Shown piece after piece: positions 26,358 to 34,506 of a DNA stretch of 58,375 nt. Numbering within the stretch: position 1 is the first letter of the stretch; the number at the start of each line of letters is the position of its first letter. The notes below the pieces were generated by a model that had not been told where the DNA came from, did no database searches, and saw nothing but the letters and a program-made list of their open reading frames with translations. The stretch lies in contig PKXA01000119.1 in the NCBI GenBank assembly GCA_003133325.1, forward strand, positions 1-58,375. The letters run 5' to 3'. The stretch comes from Acidimicrobiaceae bacterium. GTDB lineage: Bacteria > Actinomycetota > Acidimicrobiia > Acidimicrobiales > RAAP-2. Both the position numbers and the translations under genes were made by a program.

Positions 26358-28096
26358 CCCGGCCGGGAGCGAGGCGGCCGGCATCGCCGGCGTTGCCGAC
26401 CTCGCAATCCTTGCCGGACGAACTCGATGTCCTGGTCCTCGGGAGTGGGGTGGCCGGACTGTCGGCCACCGTACGCCTGGCCTCACCCCCGGAGATGGGC
26501 ACGTCCCCCAGCGATGGCTTGCGGGTCGGAGTGCTGACCAAAGCCGAGTTGTGGCGTTCGGCCACCCGGTGGGCCCAGGGTGGCGTGGCCGCGGTGCTGG
26601 GTGGGGACGAGGATTCGACCGACCTTCATCTGGCCGACACCCTGGCCGCGGGCGCAGGTCTGTGCGACACCGACGCGGTGCGGGTCCTGGTCGACGAGGG
26701 CCCGTTCCGGGTCCATGAATTGATCGCCATGGGCGCGGAGTTCGATCGCCAGCCCGGGGGCGCGCTCGATCTCGCCCGCGAAGGTGGCCATTCCACCGCC
26801 CGGGTGGTCCACGCCGGTGGGGCGGCCACCGGAGCAGAAGTGGAGCGGGCACTGGTCGACGCCACCCGCCGCACCGCGGCGGCGATCCTCGAAGAGTGGT
26901 TCGCCCTCGACCTTTTGGTGGAAGGCGGTCGGTGTTGCGGGGTGCGGGCGCTCGACGCGGAGGGACGGGTGGTGGATGTGCGGGCCCGTCATACAGTCCT
27001 GGCCACTGGCGGAGCGGGCCAGCTCTTCGCGGTGACCACCAATCCGGCCGAGGCCACTGCCGACGGTCTGGCCATGGCCCTGCGGGCCGGGGTTCCGGTC
27101 GCCGATGTCGAGTTCATGCAGTTCCATCCCACTGCGCTCCATCACCCGGCCATGCCCCGGCCCCTCCTTTCCGAGGCTCTGCGCGGGCATGGCGCGTTGA
27201 TCCGCGACGCCAACGGGGAGCGTTTCGTCGACGAGCTGGCCCCCCGTGACGTGGTGAGCCGGGCCATGGCGGCAAAGCTGAGCTCCCAGGGGGTAGAGCA
27301 CCTCTGGCTCGATGCCACCGGGCTCGACTCCTTCAGCTCGCGTTTCCCGACCATCAAGGCCTCGCTGGAGGCCATCGGTCTCGATCCCCATGTCGACTGG
27401 CTGCCCATCGCTCCGGCCGCCCATCACCTCTCCGGCGGGGTGGTGACCGATCTGTCGGGAGCGACGGCCCTCCCGGGATTGTGGGCGGCGGGCGAGGTGG
27501 CGTGCACCGGGGTCCACGGGGCCAACCGCCTGGCGTCCAACTCGCTGCTCGAAGGAATGGTGTTCGGTGCCCGCCTGGCGGAGGCCATCCGCGGTGGCGA
27601 TGACGGCCCATCCCCCACCGGCGCCATGAGAGCGGTGCTCCACGGCGGACACGACGCCCGCGATCCCGATGGCGACTTCGGGGCGGGCGTATCGGTCCGG
27701 TCCGGCGGTGCCGGCCAGGCCGGCGGCGCCGCCGGTGGCGCCGCCGGTGGGGTCACCGCCATCGATGTCGAGAAGACGGTCGGCCGGTTGCAGCGGGCCA
27801 TGTTCGAGGGTGCCGGGGTGGTCAGGGACGCCGGGTCACTCCAAGCGGCCACCACGGTGATTGAGTCGGTCGCCACTGCCGTGGGTACCGCGACCCCGTC
27901 CGACCGGGCCGACGGGGAGTTGGCCAACCTGGTCACCGCGGCCGAAGCCCTTCTCACCTCGGCCACCCTGCGCACCGAGACCCGTGGTGCCCATGCCCGC
28001 GCCGATTTTCCTGAGGCTGCTCACCGATGGCGCCGCCGCATTGTGCACGTGGACGGCAGGGTCACCGTCTCGAGCGAAGCCGTCGACTCACCGTGA
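26354..28096 (+). CDS. nadB: L-aspartate oxidase
   Basis: NadB oxidises aspartate to iminoaspartate with FAD in NAD synthesis. The 580-residue protein has the FAD motif DVLVLGSGVAGLSATVRLA, KAELWRSATRWAQGGVAAVLG, the REGGHSTARVVHAGG active-site segment, VEFMQFHPTALHHP, and HHLSGGVVTDLSGATALPGLWAAGEVACTGVHGANRLASNSLLEG. A Gly/Ala-rich insert near residues 450-475 precedes the C-terminal helical domain. GTG overlaps the panD stop and nadC overlaps its end. The partner nadA, quinolinate synthase, is not in the window. Confidence 0.95.
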   Translation: MTRPGARRPASPALPTSQSLPDELDVLVLGSGVAGLSATVRLASPPEMGTSPSDGLRVGVLTKAELWRSATRWAQGGVAAVLGGDEDSTDLHLADTLAAGAGLCDTDAVRVLVDEGPFRVHELIAMGAEFDRQPGGALDLAREGGHSTARVVHAGGAATGAEVERALVDATRRTAAAILEEWFALDLLVEGGRCCGVRALDAEGRVVDVRARHTVLATGGAGQLFAVTTNPAEATADGLAMALRAGVPVADVEFMQFHPTALHHPAMPRPLLSEALRGHGALIRDANGERFVDELAPRDVVSRAMAAKLSSQGVEHLWLDATGLDSFSSRFPTIKASLEAIGLDPHVDWLPIAPAAHHLSGGVVTDLSGATALPGLWAAGEVACTGVHGANRLASNSLLEGMVFGARLAEAIRGGDDGPSPTGAMRAVLHGGHDARDPDGDFGAGVSVRSGGAGQAGGAAGGAAGGVTAIDVEKTVGRLQRAMFEGAGVVRDAGSLQAATTVIESVATAVGTATPSDRADGELANLVTAAEALLTSATLRTETRGAHARADFPEAAHRWRRRIVHVDGRVTVSSEAVDSP

Positions 28097-29004
28097 CGTT
28101 CGACCATCGGGTCTCCGACCTCGCCGACGCCTCCCTGTTCGATCCCCCCCGTTCGGCCGTGGTCGACGCGGTCAGGATCGCCTTGGCCGAGGACATGCTC
28201 CCGATGGGCGACCTGACCGCCGCCCTGGTGCCGCCATCGGTCTTTCGGTCGATGTCGGTGGTCAGCCGCCAGCCCGGTGTGGTGGCCGGCCGTGCCTGTG
28301 CCATCGAGGCATTCGCTCAGGTCGATCCATCGATAGAGGTGGTGTGGCGCCTGGCCGACGGGTCGGGGGTGACCCCGGGCTCGACGGTGGCGGTGCTCAC
28401 CGGTCCACTGCGTTCCATCCTCACCGCCGAGCGGGCCGCCCTGAACTTCCTCGGGCACCTTTCGGGGGTAGCCACCCTCACCCGGAGCTTTGTCGAGACG
28501 GTGGCGTCGGCCAACCCGGCTACCAGAGTGCTGGATACCCGCAAGACGACCCCCGGGCTCCGCTCTCTGGAGAAGGCCGCGGTGCGGGCCGGAGGCGGCA
28601 CCAACCACCGTGCCAGCCTGTCGGACGCGGTGCTGGTGAAAGACAATCACCTTGGCGGGGTCTCCATCACCGAAGCGGTCGATCGGGCCCGCCATCTCTG
28701 GCCCGGTCGGATGGTCGAGGTCGAATGTGACCGGGCCGAACAGGTGGACGAGGCGGTCGCCGCAGGGGCCACCGTGGTCATGCTCGACAACATGACCCCT
28801 GACCAGGTGAAGACATGCGTGGCCCGGGTACGGGCCAGCGGGACGGCGACCCTGGTGGAGGTGTCGGGCGGCGTGGATCTCGACTCCGCACCGCTCTATG
28901 CCGCCGCGGGCGCCGATCTCATCTCGGTGGGCGCCCTCACCCACTCCGCCCCGGTGCTCGACCTGGGTCTCGACCTGACGTCGGATGCCGACGGGAAAGA
29001 CTGA
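28093..29004 (+). CDS. nadC: Nicotinate-nucleotide pyrophosphorylase (carboxylating)
   Basis: NadC converts quinolinate and PRPP to nicotinate mononucleotide and CO2. The 303-residue product has ALAEDMLPMGDLTAALV, LTAERAALNFLGHLSGVATLTRSFVE, LDTRKTTPGLRSLEKAAVRAGGGTNHRASLSDAVLVKDNH, and VEVECDRAEQVDEAV with VMLDNM, all defining motifs. GTG at 28093 overlaps the nadB stop (GTGA). coaX begins two bases after the stop. Confidence 0.96.
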   Translation: MTFDHRVSDLADASLFDPPRSAVVDAVRIALAEDMLPMGDLTAALVPPSVFRSMSVVSRQPGVVAGRACAIEAFAQVDPSIEVVWRLADGSGVTPGSTVAVLTGPLRSILTAERAALNFLGHLSGVATLTRSFVETVASANPATRVLDTRKTTPGLRSLEKAAVRAGGGTNHRASLSDAVLVKDNHLGGVSITEAVDRARHLWPGRMVEVECDRAEQVDEAVAAGATVVMLDNMTPDQVKTCVARVRASGTATLVEVSGGVDLDSAPLYAAAGADLISVGALTHSAPVLDLGLDLTSDADGKD

Positions 29005-29006
29005 CC

Positions 29007-29846
29007 ATGCTGCTTGCCATCGATGTGGGGAACACCGAGACGGTCGTCGGGCTCTTCGCCGACGACGTCGGGGTGCCGCTCGAAGAGACCGGTCAACGGG
29101 ACGGGAAAGAGCCGACCGGATTGGCCCATCACTGGCGCCTCTCCACCGTGTCGGAACGGACCGCGGACGAGTACGCGCTGCTGCTCACGCAAATTCTCGA
29201 TCTCGATGGGCTGAATATCGCAGACACCATCACCGGCATCGCGGTGACCTCGTCGGTGCCGTTGGTCACCGCCGCCCTTCGCCAGATGGTGCAGCGGCGG
29301 TTCGATGTTCCGGCGGTGGTGCTCGAGCCAGGGGTGAGGAGCGGCATGCCCATCCTCTATGACAACCCCAAAGAGGTGGGAGCCGACCGGATCGCCAACG
29401 GGGTGGGCGCCTACGACCTGTTCGGCGGTCCCTGTGTGGTGGTCGATCTGGGTACCGCCACCACCTTCGACGCCATCTCGGCGGCGGGCGAGTACCTGGG
29501 AGGGGCGATCACCCCCGGTGTGCAGATCAGCCTCGATGCCCTCTTCTCCCACGCCGCCGCCCTGCGACGGGTCGAGTTGGTCGAGCCTCGCAGCGTCATC
29601 GGCAAGTCGACAGTGGAGTCCATCCAATCGGGTGCGCTGTACGGCTTCGCCGGACAGGTGGACGGCCTCTGTCGCCGGTTCGCCGGGGTGTTGGGCGAGT
29701 GCACGGTGGTGGCGACCGGCGGCCTGGCCGAACTCATCGCTCCCTACTCCGACGAGATCGAATACGTGGAGCCGTGGCTGACCCTCCATGGGTTGCGGAT
29801 CATTTTCGAGCGCAATTCCAACGGGAATGCTCAACGACACGCCTGA
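29007..29846 (+). CDS. coaX: Type III pantothenate kinase
   Basis: CoaX phosphorylates pantothenate, the first step from pantothenate to CoA. The 279-residue protein has the ASKHA-fold motifs LAIDVGNTETVVGLF (phosphate 1), GMPILYDNPKEVGADRIANGVGAY and CVVVDLGTATTFDAISAAGEYLGGAITPG, followed by VVATGGLAELIAPY. It closes the cofactor block and directly uses the product of panC, so pantothenate synthesis and CoA entry lie in one gene string. The ATG at 29007 fits the conserved N-terminus. Confidence 0.95.
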   Translation: MLLAIDVGNTETVVGLFADDVGVPLEETGQRDGKEPTGLAHHWRLSTVSERTADEYALLLTQILDLDGLNIADTITGIAVTSSVPLVTAALRQMVQRRFDVPAVVLEPGVRSGMPILYDNPKEVGADRIANGVGAYDLFGGPCVVVDLGTATTFDAISAAGEYLGGAITPGVQISLDALFSHAAALRRVELVEPRSVIGKSTVESIQSGALYGFAGQVDGLCRRFAGVLGECTVVATGGLAELIAPYSDEIEYVEPWLTLHGLRIIFERNSNGNAQRHA

Positions 29847-29882
29847 GACGCCGGCACATCCTCACAGATCCCTAACATCGGG

Positions 29883-29898
29883 ATGATCAACTGATCAT
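29883..29898. promoter_or_regulatory. Inverted repeat ATGATCA-AC-TGATCAT
   Basis: Two perfect 7-base arms separated by two bases form a near-palindrome about 80 bases before the small secreted-protein gene. It has the form of an operator. There is no T-run, so it is unlikely to be a terminator of coaX. Confidence 0.4.
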
Positions 29899-29925
29899 GC
29901 GCACCGGCGACGATGTAGGAACACA

Positions 29926-29959
29926 CCGGGACAACCGGAAGGCCGGGACAACCGGAAGG
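29926..29959. repeat. 17-bp perfect tandem duplication
   Basis: The unit ccgggacaaccggaagg occurs twice without a mismatch (29926-29942, 29943-29959), immediately before the ribosome site of the secreted-protein gene. It would lie in the 5' leader or promoter of that gene. Confidence 0.85.
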
Positions 29960-29979
29960 GTTGAGGAGGCACGAGTATC

Positions 29980-30402
29980 ATGTTGAAGAAGATTCTGCTC
30001 AGTTCGGCAATCGTAGTAACCGCCGGAGCTCTCGCATTCGGAGCGTCAGGCATTGCCGACGCCTCTCCGGCACCTTCGGCGCCTTCGGCAACCCACGCCG
30101 CCGCCAAGGGCACCGCGAATGCGACCTCGGTTCCAAAGGTCGGCAAGAACTTCAACTGTGCCAACGCCGACAAGGTGCTGGCTCGCATCCAGAAGGGTGA
30201 AGCCCGCATTGCCGCCGGCCTTCCGAAGTTGACAGCTGCCCAGGCGAAGGCGCAGGCGGCCGGCAATACCAGGCGGGCGGCTCGGCTCCAAAAGGTGATC
30301 ACCCGTGCCAAGAGCGCTGCCTTCGCGGCCAGGCTGGACAGGGTTTCGCAGAAGATCGAGACCTTGTGCCAGGTGGCCGCGCCGGGAACCGCGGCGCCCT
30401 GA
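29980..30402 (+). CDS. Small secreted helical protein of unknown function
   Basis: The 140-residue product starts with a signal peptide (MLKKILLSSAIVVTAGALAFGASG, cleavage probably after ADA near residue 28), then an Ala/Pro/Ser-rich stretch and a helical part with two cysteines (FNCANADKVL and ETLCQVA). Between them lie basic amphipathic helices (KLTAAQAKAQAAGNTRRAARLQKVITRAKSAAFAARLDRV). I do not recognise the family. A strong GAGGAGG site precedes the ATG. The gene sits alone between coaX and a strong hairpin. Confidence 0.75.
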   Translation: MLKKILLSSAIVVTAGALAFGASGIADASPAPSAPSATHAAAKGTANATSVPKVGKNFNCANADKVLARIQKGEARIAAGLPKLTAAQAKAQAAGNTRRAARLQKVITRAKSAAFAARLDRVSQKIETLCQVAAPGTAAP

Positions 30403-30432
30403 GGTGGCACCTCGGATCGTCAAGAAGTGAGC

Positions 30433-30458
30433 TGACCGGACCCGGAGGGGTCCGGTCA
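30433..30458 (+). terminator. Strong hairpin terminator
   Basis: TGACCGGACCC (30433-30443) pairs perfectly with GGGTCCGGTCA (30448-30458) over a four-base loop. It lies 30 bases behind the small secreted-protein gene. It lacks a T-run, as many actinobacterial terminators do. Confidence 0.7.
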
Positions 30459-30546
30459 CTCGCGCCACCGGTCCGAACAGCGATGCCGCTCATCATGAAC
30501 CGCGCCCAGGGTCGGCAGGCAACCTCGATTCCGGTGGATGCCAGCG

Positions 30547-30641
30547 GGTGGGAAGGCCGTCAGCAGGTGGGAAGGCCATCAGCGGGTGGGAAGGCCGTCA
30601 GCGGGTGGGAAGGCCGTCAGCAGGTGGGAAGGCCGTCGACC
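30547..30641. repeat. 19-bp tandem repeat, five copies, at the 3' end of the polyprenyl synthase gene
   Basis: Units of ggtgggaaggccgtcagcR stand at 30547, 30566, 30585, 30604 and 30623; they differ by one or two bases and the last diverges at its end. The array overlaps the last codons and stop of the minus-strand gene ending at 30617. Read on the minus strand, each unit resembles the gene end (ACGGCCTTCCCACC, then TGCTGA), so the array looks like repeated copies of the gene terminus. Confidence 0.9.
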
Positions 30642-31594
30642 AGAGAGTGGGCCAAGCGACCGAAACCCGCCGCCAGTTCCGCTGACGGGCAAGAGCCCGC
30701 AGCCTCGGCTGCCTCTTCGGCGTATCGGCGGGCGACCGCCACTGATGCGGGCACCGCGTTGGACGATGCCACGATGGAGCGGGCTCTGTCCCGTTCGGCT
30801 TGGTCCAATGGCTGGCCCAACATGGGTTTGAGCTCGGGTCCAATCACCGGATCGGCCAGGGCCAGCAGCGTCGGCAGGGTATAGACCCCCTCCGCCAAGT
30901 CCTGGCCGGCCGGCTTGCCCAGCTCGGCGTCGGAGCCGATCACGTCGAGAATGTCATCGCGTACCTGAAAGATCATGCCGAAGCAGCGCCCGAAGACGGT
31001 GAAGGCATCAACCTGATTGAGCGGGAGGCCCCCGGTGAGGGCGCCGATCCGGCATGAGGTCGCCATCAGGGAGGCCGTTTTCCCCGAGATGGCCTTGGTG
31101 TAGTCCTCCTGGGTGCGACTGACATCGAAGGCGGTCCGTACCTCGGCCACCTGGCCCCGGCAGAGTTCCCCGAGGGTGGCGGCCAGCAGGCCGGCGATCT
31201 CGGTTCCCAGGCCGGCGGCGATCTCCGCCGAGCGGGCCAGCAGAAAATCCCCGGCCACGATGGCTACCAGGTTCCCGAAACGCGAATTCACACTTTCGAC
31301 GTTGCGACGGATGGTCGCCTCGTCCATCACGTCGTCGTGGTAGAGCGACGCCAGGTGGACCAACTCCACCGAGACGGCGCCGAGCAGGTCCTCCCGGGTG
31401 GCCCGCTCCGACCCGCCGGTGGCCGTGGCCAGGGCAAGGACCGGTCGGAGGCGCTTTCCCCCCGCGGCGATCAGATGTGTGGTGACGTCGTCGAGAAAAC
31501 CGTCGCCAGTCACCACCGACTCCATGAGCAAGGGCTCGAGAAGTTGGATTTGTTCGGAGAGTGCGGGAAGACCCAGGAGTTCTACGGGGTTCAC
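30617..31594 (-). CDS. Long-chain polyprenyl diphosphate synthase
   Basis: The enzyme adds isopentenyl units to make long prenyl diphosphates, such as the side chain of menaquinone. The 325-residue protein shows AGGKRLRPVLALA, the first Asp-rich motif in LASLYHDDVMDEATIRR, GDFLLARSAEIAA, KTASLMATSCRIGAL, and the second motif FQVRDDILDVIGSDAELGKPAGQDLAEGVYTLP. This is the heptaprenyl/octaprenyl type, but chain length cannot be fixed. It starts with GTG at 31594 (VNPVELLGLPAL), divergent from clpC. The stop lies inside a tandem repeat. Confidence 0.92.
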   Translation of the reverse strand: MNPVELLGLPALSEQIQLLEPLLMESVVTGDGFLDDVTTHLIAAGGKRLRPVLALATATGGSERATREDLLGAVSVELVHLASLYHDDVMDEATIRRNVESVNSRFGNLVAIVAGDFLLARSAEIAAGLGTEIAGLLAATLGELCRGQVAEVRTAFDVSRTQEDYTKAISGKTASLMATSCRIGALTGGLPLNQVDAFTVFGRCFGMIFQVRDDILDVIGSDAELGKPAGQDLAEGVYTLPTLLALADPVIGPELKPMLGQPLDQAERDRARSIVASSNAVPASVAVARRYAEEAAEAAGSCPSAELAAGFGRLAHSLVDGLPTC

Positions 31595-31712
31595 TTTAGA
31601 TAGACGATAGGCGACAGAGGTGCCGGTTGGTGCAGCGGAGGGGTGAGGGTGCGTTGAGCACCGGTGCCTGTAGACTCCGGGTAGTTCCCGGACCGCGGAT
31701 GGAGGCGGTGGA
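31595..31712. promoter_or_regulatory. Divergent promoter region between polyprenyl synthase and clpC
   Basis: A TAGACT box (about 31672-31677) lies some 35 bases before the clpC GTG and a ggaggcggtgga ribosome site sits directly upstream of it, so clpC has a leader. I see no CtsR-type heptad repeat. The minus-strand gene starts at the other edge. Confidence 0.4.
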
Positions 31713-34283
31713 GTGTTCGAACGATTTACTGACAGGGCCCGCAGAGTTCTTGTGCTCGCACAAGAGGAAGCGCGGCTGCTGAACCACAGCTTTATTGGCA
31801 CTGAGCACATCCTCTTGGGATTGATCCACGAGGGTGAGGGTGTCGCGGCCAAGGCGCTCGAGTCAATGGGCGTCTCGCTGGAGGCTGTGCGCGAAAAGGT
31901 GGAGGAGACCATCGGGCTGGCGGGCACTGCCCCGACCGGGTCCCCGCCCTTCACACCTCGGGCGAAGAAGGTGCTCGAGTTGTCCTTGCGCGAGGCCTTG
32001 CAGTTGGGCCACAGCTACATCGGCACCGAGCACATGCTGCTCGGCCTGGTGCGCGAGGGCGAAGGGGTTGCCGCACAGGTGCTCCAAAGCCTGGGTGCCG
32101 ACTTGCCGCGTGTTCGCCAGCAGGTCATCCAATTGCTTTCCGGTTACCAGGGCAAGGAACCGGTTGGCGCCGGAGTGGCCGGTGGCCAGAGTCCCGACTC
32201 TCCGACCGGATCACCGGTGCTCGACCAGTTCGGCCGCAACCTCACCGCGCTGGCCCGCGACCACAAGTTGGACCCGGTGGTGGGCCGCGAGAAGGAAATC
32301 GAGCGGGTCATGCAGGTCCTCTCGCGCCGGACGAAGAACAACCCGGTGCTCATCGGGGAGCCGGGCGTGGGGAAGACGGCCATTGTCGAGGGTCTGGCCC
32401 AACGGATTGTGGCCAATGACGTTCCCGAGACACTCACCGGAAAGCAGCTCTACACGCTCGACCTGGGAGCCTTGGTGGCCGGAAGCCGCTACCGGGGTGA
32501 CTTCGAGGAGAGACTGAAGAAGGTTCTGAAGGAGATCCGCACTCGCGGCGACATCGTCCTGTTCATCGACGAAGTCCACACCCTGGTGGGAGCCGGCGCC
32601 GCCGAGGGAGCCATCGATGCTGCCTCCATCCTCAAGCCGATGCTGGCTCGCGGTGAGCTGCAGACCATCGGCGCCACCACCACCGACGAGTACCGCAAGC
32701 ACTTCGAGAAGGACGCCGCCTTGGAACGGCGCTTCCAGCCGATCAAGGTGGAACAGCCGAACGTCGCCCTCACCATCGAGATCCTCAAGGGTCTCCGAGA
32801 TCGCTACGAGTCGCACCACGCGGTGACCATCACCGATCAGGCCCTGGTGGCTGCGGCCAACCTGGCCGACCGTTACCTGGCCGACCGTTACCTGCCCGAC
32901 AAGGCGATCGACTTGATCGACGAAGCCGGCAGCCGGCTTCGGATTCGCCGGATGACCACTCCTCCCGCCTACAAGAAGTTGGAAGAGGAGATCGCTCGAC
33001 TCAGGGCCGACAAGGAAACCGCCATCGAGAAGCAGGCGTTCGACCAGGCGAAGAAGCTGGCCGAACAGGAGAAGGACCGCCTCGACAAGAAGGACGCCAT
33101 GGAAGCCGAGTGGCGGGCCGATGGCGTGGACCTGTTCGACGTGGTCGACGAAGAAGTCATCGCCGAGGTGCTGGCCAATTGGACGGGTATCCCTGTCTAC
33201 CGGCTCACCGAGGAGGAGACGGCCAAGCTGCTCCGTATGGAGGACGAGCTCCACAAGCGGGTCATCGGACAAGATCCGGCCATCGCCGCCCTCGCCCGTT
33301 CGATCCGACGGACACGGGCCGGTCTGAAGGACCCGAAGCGCCCGAGTGGCTCATTCATCTTTCTGGGGCCGACGGGGGTGGGGAAGACCGAGTTGGCCAA
33401 AACGCTGGCAGAGTTCCTGTTCGACGATGAGGATGCGCTCATCCAGCTCGACATGTCCGAGTACATGGAGAAGCACACCGTCAGCCGCCTGGTGGGTTCG
33501 CCCCCCGGGTACGTCGGGTACGAAGAGGGTGGGCAGCTGACCGAAGCCGTCCGTCGCAAGCCATTCTCGGTGGTCCTGTTCGACGAGGTGGAGAAGGCTC
33601 ACACGGACGTGTTCAACACTTTGCTCCAGATTCTGGAGGACGGCCGCCTCACCGACGCCCAGGGCCGTTCGGTCGACTTCAAGAATACCGTGCTGATCAT
33701 GACCTCCAACTTGGGAACCGCCGACCTGCGCAAGACGTCGGTGGGGTTTGCCAAGACGTCGGAAGCCGTTACCTACGAGCGGATGAAGGCCAAGGTCAAT
33801 GATGCGCTGAAGGCGCACTTCCGTCCCGAGTTCCTCAACCGCATCGACGAAGTGGTCGTGTTCCACGAGCTGTCCAAGGAAGAGGTCGTAGAGATCGTCG
33901 ACCTGATGATTCAGCGGGTGACCAACCAGTTGGAACTACAGGGGCTCAGCCTGGTGCTCACCGCTCCGGCCAAGCAGCTGTTGGCCGACAAGGGCTACGA
34001 CCCGCAATTGGGTGCACGGCCGCTCCGGAGGGCCATCCAGCAGATGGTCGAAGATCCATTGTCGGAACGCATTCTGTGGAAGGAGTTCCACGCCGGCGAG
34101 ACGATCGTGGTGGACGTTGAAACCATCACACCCGAGGCGGCCGCGGCATTCGATGTCAAGGGTGCCCCACCGCTCATCGCCGGGGAGAAGCAGCTGTCGT
34201 TCAGGGCCGTGCAAAGCGTGGTGTCCGAGGGCGTCGAGACCCCTCCGGTGGAGCTGGCCGGCGCTGGTGCCGACACCGACTGA
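31713..34283 (+). CDS. clpC: ATP-dependent Clp protease ATP-binding subunit ClpC
   Basis: ClpC unfolds proteins and feeds them to ClpP. The 856-residue protein begins [37 protein letters not shown], the double ClpN repeat, then AAA domain 1 ([29 protein letters not shown]), a coiled-coil middle domain with a UVR-like segment ([21 protein letters not shown]), and AAA domain 2 ([30 protein letters not shown]). The C-terminal D2 small domain ends with an acidic tail. GTG start. Two hairpins follow. Confidence 0.97.
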   Translation: MFERFTDRARRVLVLAQEEARLLNHSFIGTEHILLGLIHEGEGVAAKALESMGVSLEAVREKVEETIGLAGTAPTGSPPFTPRAKKVLELSLREALQLGHSYIGTEHMLLGLVREGEGVAAQVLQSLGADLPRVRQQVIQLLSGYQGKEPVGAGVAGGQSPDSPTGSPVLDQFGRNLTALARDHKLDPVVGREKEIERVMQVLSRRTKNNPVLIGEPGVGKTAIVEGLAQRIVANDVPETLTGKQLYTLDLGALVAGSRYRGDFEERLKKVLKEIRTRGDIVLFIDEVHTLVGAGAAEGAIDAASILKPMLARGELQTIGATTTDEYRKHFEKDAALERRFQPIKVEQPNVALTIEILKGLRDRYESHHAVTITDQALVAAANLADRYLADRYLPDKAIDLIDEAGSRLRIRRMTTPPAYKKLEEEIARLRADKETAIEKQAFDQAKKLAEQEKDRLDKKDAMEAEWRADGVDLFDVVDEEVIAEVLANWTGIPVYRLTEEETAKLLRMEDELHKRVIGQDPAIAALARSIRRTRAGLKDPKRPSGSFIFLGPTGVGKTELAKTLAEFLFDDEDALIQLDMSEYMEKHTVSRLVGSPPGYVGYEEGGQLTEAVRRKPFSVVLFDEVEKAHTDVFNTLLQILEDGRLTDAQGRSVDFKNTVLIMTSNLGTADLRKTSVGFAKTSEAVTYERMKAKVNDALKAHFRPEFLNRIDEVVVFHELSKEEVVEIVDLMIQRVTNQLELQGLSLVLTAPAKQLLADKGYDPQLGARPLRRAIQQMVEDPLSERILWKEFHAGETIVVDVETITPEAAAAFDVKGAPPLIAGEKQLSFRAVQSVVSEGVETPPVELAGAGADTD

Positions 34284-34292
34284 CCCTCAACT

Positions 34293-34310
34293 GACCGGCC
34301 TCAGCCGGTC
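34293..34310 (+). terminator. Short hairpin behind clpC
   Basis: GACCGG (34293-34298) pairs with CCGGTC (34305-34310) over a six-base loop, ten bases after the clpC stop. A second, stronger hairpin follows at 34326. Confidence 0.4.
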
Positions 34311-34325
34311 GCCGTCAAGTTGATC

Positions 34326-34359
34326 AGAACGCCCTGCCACTCCGGTGACCGGGCGTTCT
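34326..34359 (+). terminator. clpC terminator hairpin
   Basis: AGAACGCCC (34326-34334) pairs perfectly with GGGCGTTCT (34351-34359), followed by gtctttga. The nine-pair stem and partial T-run make it the likely end of the clpC transcript. Confidence 0.7.
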
Positions 34360-34494
34360 GTCTTTGAGGGTTGAACCACGGCCAGGCCGTCTGGCTGCCG
34401 TAGCCGGGACGACCGAGACCCGGTCCAGCATCGGCCATTCCGGTTTGGTACCGGTTCAGCACCGGCGTGGCACCCGTGTGGCACATCCATTTCG

Positions 34495-34500
34495 TAGCAT
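34495..34500 (+). promoter_or_regulatory. -10 box TAGCAT of a leaderless radA transcript
   Basis: TAGCAT ends six bases before the radA ATG at 34507. There is no ribosome site between them. Confidence 0.55.
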
Positions 34501-34506
34501 CGGGGC

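Noticed and set aside
30366-30884. Open frames with repeated GWEGRQQVGRPS text
   Set aside because: They are the 19-bp tandem repeat read in all three frames plus the antisense of the polyprenyl synthase end.
32868-32898. Apparent duplication of LADRY in clpC
   Set aside because: Relatives have LADRY-xSDRF at the same place with the same length, so nothing was inserted; only the codons are alike.
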